Below, piece by piece: positions 43,366 to 52,500 of a stretch of 64,000 bases of DNA (position 1 is the first letter of the stretch; every line of letters begins with the position of its first letter). Source of the stretch: Planctomycetota bacterium (GTDB lineage Bacteria > Planctomycetota > UBA8742 > UBA2392); contig QEVF01000003.1 of NCBI GenBank assembly GCA_003576915.1, positions 49,737-113,736 of the forward strand, read 5' to 3'. The translations under genes were made by a program, and so were the position numbers. The notes below the pieces were generated by a model. It was not told the origin of the DNA and made no database searches. It saw only the letters and a list, made by a program, of their open reading frames with translations.

Positions 43366-44660
43366 TAGGCCTGCTTGTACTTCGCTTTCTGCCGCAGCAG
43401 CTTCAAGACCTTGCGGGTGCGCAGCTCCTCGCGGATACCGGGAAGCATATTGCGCTGCTTGAAGGTCTGGTAAACCTCGTCCAGGGGGCGCCCGATCTGG
43501 GCCGCGAGTTCCGCCACGTGGCGGTTGAGCTCGTCTTCCGTGACCACCAGGCGCTCCTTGCGCGCAATGGCATCCACGACGAAGGCCCGCTTGAGCTGTT
43601 CCTTGGTGCGATCGAGGCCCGCTTCCTTGTTGCTGTCGAGGAACTTCTTGACCTCTTCCTCGCCTGCGCCGTGCTGATACAGGCGGTAGGCCTGCTGCTG
43701 GAGCAGTTCGACGGCTTTGGACTTGGAGAACTTCTCGGGCAGCTCGACCTGGGCCTTCTGCGTCACTATTTCGGCGAGTTTGTCTTCCACGAGCTGGTCG
43801 ATTTCGGCGTCCTTGTCGCGGCGAATGGCATCCGTTGCCTCCTTGCGGAAGGCGTCAACGTTCTCAAAGCCCTCATCCTTGGCGACTTCCTCGAGCGTGG
43901 GGCCCTCAAAGGCCATGACCTGGGTGATGTCCAGTGTGATCGTGGCATCCTTGGAGCGGTAGGCCTCCTGCATGAAGTCCGCCGGGAGCTTGACCGGAAT
44001 GTCCTTGTGGTCGCCGGCCTTGAGCCCCACAAGCGCGCCGCCGCCCTGAGGCAGCTCGAGGCCTGCAATGAAAGGCACGCCCACTTCCAGCAGGCCGCCG
44101 TGGCGGTGGAAGATGGTTTCCTCGCCAACGTTGATATGCACGTCGGCCGTGACGAAGTGGCCCTTGGCTGCCGCCGTCTCGGGCGCCTGGGCATTGAGTT
44201 TGCCCTTGCGGATCTGGGCGTCGCGCAGATAGGCGTTGATTTCGTGATCGGCGATCTTCACCGCCGGGCGCTCGATCTCGAGGCCCTTGTACTCGGGCAG
44301 TTCGAACTCGGGGCGCACCTCGACTTCGAGCGTGAAGGTGCTCGGCTTTCCGCTTTCGATCTCGGGCGTCCCGATGAGCTCCGCCTGGCCCAGCAGTTGC
44401 AGTGCGTGCTTGTCGATGGCCGACTTGAGCGCTTCGTCGGCCAGGGTCTGGCGGACGTCATCGGCAATCTCGCGCCCGAAACGCTTCTCGAGGACCTCGC
44501 GGGGCGTCTTGCCGCGCCGGAAGCCGGGCAACTGCACCTGCTTGTTGAGGTCGCGGAAACCGTCTGCGAGCTTGGTTTTGATGATCTCGGCGGGCACCTC
44601 GGCCTTGATGACGCGCTTGCAGCCGCCGGCGTTTTCAATCGTGATGTTCATGTCAGCCAT
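43365..44660 (-). CDS. tig: Trigger factor
   Basis: Ribosome-bound chaperone and prolyl isomerase. 431 residues. The ribosome-docking signature is PGFRRGKTPREVLEKRFG. The isomerase domain is around 150-235 (GHFVTADVHINVG to FIAGLELPQGGGALVGLKAGDHKDI) and is less conserved than usual. A C-terminal helical arm follows. It starts at 44660, or at a second ATG at 44651 (MNITIENAG). Its partner L23 is also in this window. Confidence 0.95.
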   Translation of the reverse strand: MADMNITIENAGGCKRVIKAEVPAEIIKTKLADGFRDLNKQVQLPGFRRGKTPREVLEKRFGREIADDVRQTLADEALKSAIDKHALQLLGQAELIGTPEIESGKPSTFTLEVEVRPEFELPEYKGLEIERPAVKIADHEINAYLRDAQIRKGKLNAQAPETAAAKGHFVTADVHINVGEETIFHRHGGLLEVGVPFIAGLELPQGGGALVGLKAGDHKDIPVKLPADFMQEAYRSKDATITLDITQVMAFEGPTLEEVAKDEGFENVDAFRKEATDAIRRDKDAEIDQLVEDKLAEIVTQKAQVELPEKFSKSKAVELLQQQAYRLYQHGAGEEEVKKFLDSNKEAGLDRTKEQLKRAFVVDAIARKERLVVTEDELNRHVAELAAQIGRPLDEVYQTFKQRNMLPGIREELRTRKVLKLLRQKAKYKQA

Positions 44661-44794
44661 GAATCCTGGGTCCTGGTCAAAGCCACAGTAATCAAAGGGG
44701 CGGGGATGTTAGCACTTTGCGCCAGCGAGGAAAGGGCGGGCTTTGCCGTGGGGTCGACTTGCCGGCGCGAACGGGGGACGTGCGGGTCACTGCT

Positions 44795-44823
44795 TTGATT
44801 CTGCTTCAAATCGCTGCTAAGGT
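44795..44823 (+). promoter_or_regulatory. Possible promoter of the FHA-kinase gene
   Basis: -35-like TTGATT (44795-44800), 17-nt spacer, -10-like TAAGGT (44818-44823) preceded by GC. A leader of about 45 nt with GGTGGAG before the ATG would follow. Confidence 0.35.
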
Positions 44824-44875
44824 AGCCGTGCCACTGGGTGGTGTGCATCCTTTTGAGCAGGGTGGAGTTGCAACC

Positions 44876-46120
44876 ATGACGCGCGCCAAAGTCCGGATCG
44901 TCGACGGCGACGATGCCGGCATAGAGAAAGAACTGCCCGAGACCGGCCAGTGTGTCATTGGCCGGCGGAGTTCGTGCGACCTCGTACTGCGCATTGACTC
45001 TGTGTCGCGCGAGCATTGCCGCATTGAAGCCAAAGACGGCGCCTACTGGCTCTACGACAATGGCTCCAGCAATGGAACGTTGCTCAACGGCCTCAGAATC
45101 GAGAAGGCGAAGCTGGTGCATGGTGATGTCATCACCCTGGACAAGATTACCCTCGAATATCTCGAGGACAGCGACGTCCATGCGTCCCGGGAGATGATCC
45201 GCGAGTTCGTGGTGCAGAAGCGCCCCGAACAGGAACAGACCTACACCACCAACAACTCGCTCATCGGCAAGACGCTCAAGCATTACAAGGTTCTCAGCGT
45301 TGTGGGCGAAGGCGGCATGGCCCTCGTCTACAAGGCCCGCGACGAACGCAACGGGCAGATTGTGGCACTCAAGGTGCTCAAGCGCGGCGAGACCGTGGAC
45401 CAGGAGAACCTCCAGCGCTTCCTGAAGGAATTCAAGACCGGCAGCAAGCTGAATCACCCCAACATCATGCAGGTGTACGAAATCGGCGAGGTGGAGGGCA
45501 CGTACTTCATCGCCATGGAATACATCAACGGCAGCTCGCTTCAGGAGATTCTGGACGAGAAGGGGCGCCTCTCTCAGGAAGGCACCTTCAAGATCGGCAT
45601 CCAGGTTGCCAAGGCGCTTGAGTTCGCCTTTTCGCAGCGGATCATTCACCGGGACATCAAGCCCGAGAACATCCTGATCTCGCGCGAAGGCGAGGTGAAG
45701 ATAACGGACCTCGGTCTGGCCAAGGAACTCAAGAAGTACGTCTCGATCAACATCACCAAGACCGGCGAGGGCATCGGCACGCTGCACTACATGAGCCCCG
45801 AACAGGTCGAGAGCACGCGGGACGTGGACCAGCGCGCCGATATTTATTCGCTGGGCGCGACGCTTTACGAGTGTCTGTGCGGCCAGCCCCCCTTCGATGA
45901 GGTCGGTGTGTGGAAGTTCGTTGAAGCCATCAACGAGAAGCCGCCGCCGAATCTCAACGATCGCGTACCCAACCTTCACCCCGCCGTCTGGCCCGTGATA
46001 CAGCGGGCCCTGGCCAAGCGCCCCGAGGAGCGCCAGCAGACCCCCTCGGAACTGCGGCAGGACCTTGAACGGCTTCTGGATCTGGTGGTGCAGGCCCGTT
46101 CCAAGAGCCCGGCCGGCTAA
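44876..46120 (+). CDS. FHA-domain serine/threonine protein kinase
   Basis: 414 residues from the ATG at 44876, which has a GGTGGAG Shine-Dalgarno. The N-terminal FHA domain (about 4-96) has IGRRSSCD, SREH and NGT-N, the phosphothreonine-binding residues. The kinase domain (about 137-405) has the Gly loop GEGGMALVY, Lys166 in VALKVL, HRD at 258-260 followed by KPEN, DLG at 278-280 instead of DFG, and GTLHYMSPEQ. No membrane segment, so it is cytoplasmic. The FHA domain suggests autophosphorylation-dependent substrate docking. The target is unknown. Confidence 0.93.
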   Translation: MTRAKVRIVDGDDAGIEKELPETGQCVIGRRSSCDLVLRIDSVSREHCRIEAKDGAYWLYDNGSSNGTLLNGLRIEKAKLVHGDVITLDKITLEYLEDSDVHASREMIREFVVQKRPEQEQTYTTNNSLIGKTLKHYKVLSVVGEGGMALVYKARDERNGQIVALKVLKRGETVDQENLQRFLKEFKTGSKLNHPNIMQVYEIGEVEGTYFIAMEYINGSSLQEILDEKGRLSQEGTFKIGIQVAKALEFAFSQRIIHRDIKPENILISREGEVKITDLGLAKELKKYVSINITKTGEGIGTLHYMSPEQVESTRDVDQRADIYSLGATLYECLCGQPPFDEVGVWKFVEAINEKPPPNLNDRVPNLHPAVWPVIQRALAKRPEERQQTPSELRQDLERLLDLVVQARSKSPAG

Positions 46121-46172
46121 GTTGAGCACGGCAGGGCGCTTCCTCCCGCAACGCAACCAAGACGGTACGACC

Positions 46173-46826
46173 TTGGCAGACGACCCGACATCCACATCCC
46201 GCAAACGCGACGCCGCGCGGACCAAGGCCACGATCCTGCGTTCGGCCGTGGCCGAATTCGCCCAGCACGGCCCCGCGGGCACGCGCGTCGATGAGATCGC
46301 CATCCGCGCCGGTGTGAACAAAAGCCTCATCTATCAGTACTTCGGCAGCAAGCAGGAACTCTATGCCGACGTGCTGGCAGACGTTTTGACGCGCGCCACG
46401 GAACACTTTGCGTCCCTCGCGCAGGAAAGCGTGGCGGCTTCCGAAACCGAGACTTTCCAGGACAAGGTCGGTGTGTTCATGCGCGGGCATCTGCGCGCCC
46501 TTGACGCCATGCCCGAATACCCCCGCCTGATGGCCTGGGAGAACCTTGAGGGCGGCAAAACGCTGGCTCAGCCCCAGGTGCGCCGCGCATTTCTGGCGCT
46601 GCTGGATCGCCTGCAGCAGATGCTCAAGGGGCTGGCCGATCGCGGTGTCAAGATCGCAGACGCCGATCCGCGCCACGTCATGCTGTCGGCCATGGCTCTG
46701 AATCAGTATTTCGTGCTCTTCAAGACGGTCAGCCAGGATGTGCTGCGGGTGTCGGATACCGAGCAGGGCAATCGCGATTCATGGGTCGATTTCTGCTCGC
46801 GCATGTATGGCGGCCTCGCCCGCTGA
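46173..46826 (+). CDS. TetR/AcrR-family transcriptional regulator
   Basis: About 217 residues. The DNA-binding helix-turn-helix is in residues about 10-60: TKATILRSAVAEFAQHGPAGTRVDEIAIRAGVNKSLIYQYFGSKQELY. The C-terminal ligand domain (about 70-215) is helical and hydrophobic. The start is uncertain: no ATG precedes the domain, and the chosen TTG at 46173 gives MADDPTSTSRKRD; another TTG at 46122 directly follows the kinase stop. It is probably cotranscribed with the kinase and converges with mreD. Confidence 0.85.
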   Translation: MADDPTSTSRKRDAARTKATILRSAVAEFAQHGPAGTRVDEIAIRAGVNKSLIYQYFGSKQELYADVLADVLTRATEHFASLAQESVAASETETFQDKVGVFMRGHLRALDAMPEYPRLMAWENLEGGKTLAQPQVRRAFLALLDRLQQMLKGLADRGVKIADADPRHVMLSAMALNQYFVLFKTVSQDVLRVSDTEQGNRDSWVDFCSRMYGGLAR

Positions 46827-46842
46827 GGGCGCCCGCGGGCCA

Positions 46843-47391
46843 TTACACGTTCACGTAGCCGCCCGCCAGCCGCTGGACGCCCAGGCGCCCCAGCCCGTGA
46901 TTGGCCACAACAAACACAAATGGAGCCAGGGGCGCAGACGCGCAGGCCATCGTCAGGCAGCGCATGGCCGCGCGCGACCATCCAATGCCGTCGCCGGAAA
47001 GCGCCAGCATGGCGTGGTAACCGAAGTTCACCAGAAACGTGCCGACAAAGGCCATGGCTGTCGCGTTCACGAAGTGGTCCGGGTCCAGGCGAAGCCTTGC
47101 CTTCGACGCCAGTTTGTGAAGCAGGCTGTACAGCACGGCGTAGCTGCCCAGCAGGCCCAGGCTGAGAAAGTCGCGCACCAGACCGAGCACCATGCACGGG
47201 AGATAGCGGCCCTGACGGTTGGCATAGAGGCTGAAGTAAAGCGCGGCGATACTGAACAGGTCGGGTTGCCATTCGCCGAGGTCCAGGCGGCGGATCAGCG
47301 CGGCATGAAGGACGGCGCACAGCAGCCCCACGCCCAGCACCAGGCGCCAGCGGTATTGGGGGTGGTTGAGGTTGTTGGCGCGTTCGAGCAT
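46843..47391 (-). CDS. mreD: Rod shape-determining protein MreD
   Basis: Inner-membrane component of the elongasome. 182 residues with about five hydrophobic segments. The family-like motif is LVRDFLSLGLLGSYAVLYSLLHKL. It follows mreC by nine nucleotides and completes mreBCD. No rodA or PBP2 gene follows; a TetR gene converges instead. Confidence 0.85.
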   Translation of the reverse strand: MLERANNLNHPQYRWRLVLGVGLLCAVLHAALIRRLDLGEWQPDLFSIAALYFSLYANRQGRYLPCMVLGLVRDFLSLGLLGSYAVLYSLLHKLASKARLRLDPDHFVNATAMAFVGTFLVNFGYHAMLALSGDGIGWSRAAMRCLTMACASAPLAPFVFVVANHGLGRLGVQRLAGGYVNV

Positions 47392-47400
47392 GGGTGTCTG

Positions 47401-48288
47401 CTACTTTTTCCTGCGCAGCAGCTGCATGGCCTGTTGTTCCAGCGTGGGCCTGTCGTGCAGGAGCACCTGTACGACGTCAAGGGAGTCGAGGTCGAGGTAG
47501 GCCTCGATGCGCACCTGTAGGAATCCCGCCTGGGGAATCACTTCCCGCACCTCGCCTACGGCCAACCCCGGGGGGTACTGGCCGGAGAAGTCATTGGTGA
47601 GCACTTTCATGCCGGCCTCCACGCGCTCGCCGACGGCGACGTCTTCCAGTTCCAGGCGGGGAAAGTGCGGCCGTACAGAGCCGTCGCCACGCAGTACACC
47701 GCGCACCCTAAGGGGCGTTTCGCCCTGGCCGACGATGATGCATCCCGCCGAGAATCCGGGATCGGTGAGGAGCTGAACAATGCAGTGCCTGTCGTCCACC
47801 ATGAACGTGCGTCCGATGAGCGTCCGCCCGCAGGTCACGGGCATGCCTTCCTTGATGCCGTGCTCTCGCCCACGATTGAGAACGCAGGAGTGGCGCCAGC
47901 TTGAAGCGTCGCCTTTGAGGATTACGCGGGCATCCACGGTCTGGGGCAGGGGCGCCTGGGCGAAATTGCACGCGACGTCCGCGGGCTGCTCGCTGCGCTG
48001 GGCCAGGGCTTGGCGCAGCGCGTTGTTCTCATCGAGCAGGGAGGCCGCCTGTTCGCGGGCGCGGCGAAGCTCGAGCAGGTTGCGCTCGTCCGGGGACAGA
48101 TCCGCTTCGTTGGTCGCCGCAGCCTCCTCGCCCGCGGCCCAGGCCACAGGCAGCAGCGCCCATAGCTTGACGCGCTCACCGACGCGCAGATAGGGCAGCA
48201 GCACGGTCATTGCCAGAAGAATGCAGGTGGCCACCAGGGGATGGCGTAGGAACCATGCGAGGTTGAGCTTCTCTGAGTTGCGCGGCAT
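47401..48288 (-). CDS. mreC: Rod shape-determining protein MreC
   Basis: Periplasmic scaffold of the elongasome. 295 residues from the ATG at 48288 (MPRNSEKLNLAWFL). One N-terminal membrane segment (about 22-40), a coiled-coil stretch (about 70-105) and the beta-rich MreC domain with HGIKEGMPVTCGRTLIGR and LEDVAVGERVEAGMKVLTNDFSGQYPPGLAVGEV. Gap to mreB is 41 nt. Confidence 0.93.
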   Translation of the reverse strand: MPRNSEKLNLAWFLRHPLVATCILLAMTVLLPYLRVGERVKLWALLPVAWAAGEEAAATNEADLSPDERNLLELRRAREQAASLLDENNALRQALAQRSEQPADVACNFAQAPLPQTVDARVILKGDASSWRHSCVLNRGREHGIKEGMPVTCGRTLIGRTFMVDDRHCIVQLLTDPGFSAGCIIVGQGETPLRVRGVLRGDGSVRPHFPRLELEDVAVGERVEAGMKVLTNDFSGQYPPGLAVGEVREVIPQAGFLQVRIEAYLDLDSLDVVQVLLHDRPTLEQQAMQLLRRKK

Positions 48289-48329
48289 CCGTACCTGTCG
48301 CCCGTGGTCAACCACCTGCTAGCAGCCTG

Positions 48330-49397
48330 CTAGATGTCCTCCGCCGACTCCAGCAGTTCGCCGAATCGGTTGATGTCGTTGAGCACGGCTTCCGTGCCGC
48401 GGCACACGGCATAAATCGGCTCGTCGGCGCGCTTGACGGGCAGGTTCACCTCGTGTTCGAGGTAGAAGTCCAGGCCGCGCATATTGGCGCCGCCGCCAGC
48501 CAGCGTGATGCCTCGATCGACGAGATCGGCTGCGATTTCGGGAGGAGTGCGCTCGAGTGTGTGCTTGATGGAGGCTGCAATCTGCTTGAGAACGGGAGTG
48601 ATGGCTTCGCGCACCTGGATGCTGTTGATCATGGTGCGGCCGGGCAGGCTGGTGGCCATGTTGCGGCCGCGGATTTCCATCTGCATTTCTTCTCCGCCGA
48701 TGAGTTCCATGGGCACGGCGCTGCCGATCGCGATCTTGATCTTCTCGCTGGTCTGCTCGCCGATGAGCAGGCCGCAATGTTCCTTGATGTAGCTGGTGAT
48801 GGCCTGGGTGAACTCGTCGCCGGCCACGCGCAAGGTTTCGTAGGTCACCACGCCCTGCAGAGACAGGCAGGCGATGTCGGTGGTGCCGCCGCCGATATCA
48901 ACGATCATGCTGCCCTGGGGATCGGAGATGGGCAGGCCCGCCCCCAGCGCGGCGGCCTTGGGCTGCTCAATGAGGAACACGCTGCGTGCGCCGGCGCGCT
49001 CGGCGCTCTCGATCACCGCGCGCTTTTCCACGCTGGTGATGCCCATGGGCACGGAGATGATCAGCCTCGGCTTCAGCCCCCACGCCCGCTTGTGGACCTT
49101 CCGGATGAAGTACGCCAGCATGGCCTCGGTGATTTCGAAGTCGGAGATCACGCCGTTCTTCAGCGGGCGGATGGCCTCGATGTTGCCGGGGCACTTGTCC
49201 AGCATGTCCTTGGCCTCGTTGCCGACGGCATTGCCGCCGTTGAGTACCTCGGTCGTGCCCTTGCGCACGGCCACCACGCTGGGCTCGCAGAGCACGATGC
49301 CCTGGCCCCCCACGCATACCGCCGTGTTGGCAGTGCCCAGGTCGATGCCCATGTCCAGGCTGAAGATGCCCAGGATGCGCTCAAACAGAAGATTCAT
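48330..49397 (-). CDS. mreB: Actin-like protein MreB
   Basis: Cytoskeletal ATPase directing cell-wall synthesis. 355 residues. Phosphate loops GIDLGTANTAV and DIGGGTTDIA, and the adenosine motif LAGGGANMRGLD. An N-terminal hydrophobic MNLLFERILGIF could be a membrane-binding helix. First gene of mreBCD; a GGGGAAAG Shine-Dalgarno precedes it. Confidence 0.97.
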   Translation of the reverse strand: MNLLFERILGIFSLDMGIDLGTANTAVCVGGQGIVLCEPSVVAVRKGTTEVLNGGNAVGNEAKDMLDKCPGNIEAIRPLKNGVISDFEITEAMLAYFIRKVHKRAWGLKPRLIISVPMGITSVEKRAVIESAERAGARSVFLIEQPKAAALGAGLPISDPQGSMIVDIGGGTTDIACLSLQGVVTYETLRVAGDEFTQAITSYIKEHCGLLIGEQTSEKIKIAIGSAVPMELIGGEEMQMEIRGRNMATSLPGRTMINSIQVREAITPVLKQIAASIKHTLERTPPEIAADLVDRGITLAGGGANMRGLDFYLEHEVNLPVKRADEPIYAVCRGTEAVLNDINRFGELLESAEDI

Positions 49398-49514
49398 GTC
49401 TTTCCCCGACGTGGCCGTGGCGCGACGCGCCAGAACTGGCGCGCTCTCTTCGCCTTATCGGGAAATGGGCCTTGACGTCTTGAACGAATATGGGGCGCGG
49501 CACCTTAAAGTGAC

Positions 49515-49537
49515 GAGGCCGGGCTCAGCCCGGCCTC
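49515..49537 (-). terminator. Terminator-like hairpin after the zinc-ribbon repeat gene
   Basis: Perfect 11-bp palindromic arms GAGGCCGGGCT / AGCCCGGCCTC around a single base (effective loop larger), 18 nt past the stop codon. The U-tract is weak (CACTTT). Confidence 0.5.
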
Positions 49538-49555
49538 TCACGATTGAGCATCGAG

Positions 49556-52500
49556 CTACTCGTTGACGTCGAGCTTCTCAATGGCCAGCGCCAGGCCATT
49601 GAAGGTGCGCAGGCCCACCTGGCCCAGACCGCCCCCGGCCTCGCTGCTGGTGTTCAGACGATGGCCGTTGAAGGTGCCGCCGACGAATTCTTTGCGCAAA
49701 GTCAGGACGATTTCGTCGTACTCGCTGTCCTTGTTCCAGCGCGGAATGGGCATGTAGTCGCCGCGACTGTCGCCGACGAGCGTCGTGGTCTTTCCTCCGC
49801 TGACCTTGATGATGCGGTAATAACCGTCGCCGCGAACCTGGAGGGCCAGGTAGTTGTTGGCGTCGGTCCAGCGCAGGTGAACCTCGTAGCCCTTGGCGTC
49901 GGCGCCGGTCTTCTGGCGGTCGGCCTCGCTCATGTTGCGCCAGATGGTCAGGCGCACTTCGCAGTCCGCCACGTTGGCACCCAGATGGAAGCTGGAGTTG
50001 CCGTCCATTTCGATGGCGCCCGGGTTCTGAGGCGAACCCTTGACCATGCGCACGCCGGCCGGCAGCCACTTCCAGTCGTAGCGGGGGTTGCTGAAGTCCT
50101 CGTTGAAGTAGTCGTTGGGCTTGCCGAAGACGGCTTCCTTGGGCCGCTTGGGCTCATAGGGCGGCCACTTGTTTTCTGGAAGCCTGGCCGGTTCCTCGGG
50201 CTTGCCAACCGGGGGCTCGGGCAACTTGGGTTCCTCGGGCTTGGGCTGCTCCGGTTTGGGCTCTTCGGGTTTAGGCTCTTCGGGTTTAGGCTCTTCGGGC
50301 TTGGGCTCTTCGGGCTTGGGTTCCGCCTTTTGCGGCAGCTTGGCCTTGTAGTCGTCAGCTTCCGTGCCCCAGGCAATGACCATCGTGGATGAAGCCCGCC
50401 CCATTTCTTCGCCAAGGGACACCGACTTGGCAATGCCATAACCGCCGCCGGCCAAACCAATCATGCGCGGGTCGGTCTTATCCTTGAAGGTCCACAGGCG
50501 GTGGCTGGCGCCGCCGATGTTGTCTTCCCGCCACTCGCACGCAAAGTCGCGATCCCCAAGGCGCAGGGTTTCTTCCCCTGAGCTGTCAGGCTGTGTCCTT
50601 ACACCCTCGCCTTTCTTGACGCGCTCGACCTTGTCAGTGACCCGAACGCGGGACTCCGTGCCCGGCAGGGACATACCGTTGTCCAGGTGCATCTCAGCGA
50701 GAAGCACGGCGTCGTCGCCGTCCAGCCGCACAAACAGGAAGCGCATCCAGCTCTTGCTTTCGAATCCGCTGCCCTTGCTGTGCATCTCGACAAGCACCCA
50801 GTCGCCCTGTTTGCAGTCCGCCAGCCACTTGGCGCCGGGGATGACCACCTCGACCCACTCCTCTTCGGGTTTGGGCTGCTCGGGTTTGGGCTCTTCGGGC
50901 TTGGGTTGTTCTACGTCCGGGGCGCCTGGAATCTCGGGCGTTTCCATCGCGGAGCCCCACTTATGGACGCCGCAATCGTTGCGAAGCTCGCCATCACGCA
51001 CCTCCACACGCACCAGGCCGCGCCCGATGAGGTCCTTGCGGCCGGCCAGACCCAATGCGCGGGGCTCGTTGAGGTTCTTGATGCGCCAGACTCGCGTGAG
51101 CGGCTCGCCATCGCGCGTCCACTTCAGGCACTCGTATTCCGCGCCGTCCAGCAGCAGCTTCTCCTCCGTGATTTCGGGTACCTTGGGAGGTTCCGGGGCC
51201 TCGCCCTTGGGGTACTTCCTGACGTCGTCTGCGGTGTTCAGCCTGAGGTCTTCCTTGCTGGTTTCGGCCGGCCGGCCCGTCGCGTAAAGCGTGGTCTCCA
51301 CACTGACGAGTGCGAAATCACCGTCCATGCCGTTGAACTTGATCAGCGTGTAGGCACGGTCGTTGAGCAGGTGGCCCTTGATGTCTTCCACCATGATCAC
51401 CCAGGTTCCCGGTTCGAGGAACTTCAGGTGCCGGTAGGGCGAGGCAATCACGACCGTAACGGTGTCTTCTTCCGGCGGCTTCTCGGCCTCAGGGGGCTTG
51501 GGCGCCTTGGCCTTGTAGTCCTCCGCGGCTTCGCCCCAGGCAATGACCTTGGATGTGGAACTGCCGGCGCTTCCTTCGCTGGTGCTCTGCACCAGTCCCG
51601 CGCCGAAGGCCAGACCGATCTGCCGGGGGTCCGTCTTGTCCTTCACCGTCCACGAGCGGGTCGTCGTTCCGCGCACCTCCATGGTCGACTTCTCGCACAG
51701 GAACTCGCGGCCATTCAGCGAGATCGTTTCCTCTTCCGTCACTGGCGCGGCTTCGCTTTCGCCCTTGCGTACCCGCTCCTTCTTGTCCACGGTGCAGATC
51801 TTCATGGGGTTGGGCAGCGCAAACCAGTCCTGGCCGGGGCTCAGCGTCAGCGTGTCCATGCGCAGCACCGCATCGTCGCCCTCGAGCCCTTCGAAAATGT
51901 AGGCGGCAAAGTTGCGGCTGGTCTGGCCACCGTAGTTGCTCTCCGTTTCGATCAGCACCCAATCGCCCTTCTGGCAGTTGCGTAACCATGCCGCGCCGGG
52001 AATGGTTGTCTCGACCCACTCATCCTCCGGCTTGGGTTCTTCGGGTTTGGGTTGTTCGGGCTTGGGTTGTTCGACGCTGGCGCCGGGCAGGGTGAAGGCG
52101 TCGGCGTCCGTGCCGAGGGCGATCAACTCGGAGTTGGACCAATCGTCGCCCATCTTCATTTCCATGCGCACGGTGGCGCGTCCGCCCCCGGCCATTCCCA
52201 CGGCCGGAATGGAGAGCTTGTCCTTGGCGATCCACATCGTGGTGACGACTTCCTTGCCGCCGCTGATGGTGGTGATCTTCAGGCGCCGGCATTTCCACTC
52301 GCGTCCGGCCAGAGTGATGGTCTCTTCGCCCTTTTCGATCTTGGGCTCGGCCTCCGGACTGGGCTGATCTCCTTCGGGCTTCTTGTACTTGAGGGGGAGG
52401 TTGCCCATGTCACTTTCAGACTTGAAGGGCTCGGCCATGTTCGCCATGAAGGTCCAGCTTTCGACCTTGAGGAATGCCAGGTCGCCCTCGACGCGGTCAA

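Noticed and set aside
44717..44875. 53-codon N-terminal extension of the FHA-kinase
   Set aside because: No conserved residues, and the ATG at 44876 has a Shine-Dalgarno and begins right before the FHA domain.
44648..46330. 560-codon minus-strand open frame opposite the FHA-kinase
   Set aside because: The plus-strand frame contains all kinase and FHA motifs; this is its shadow.
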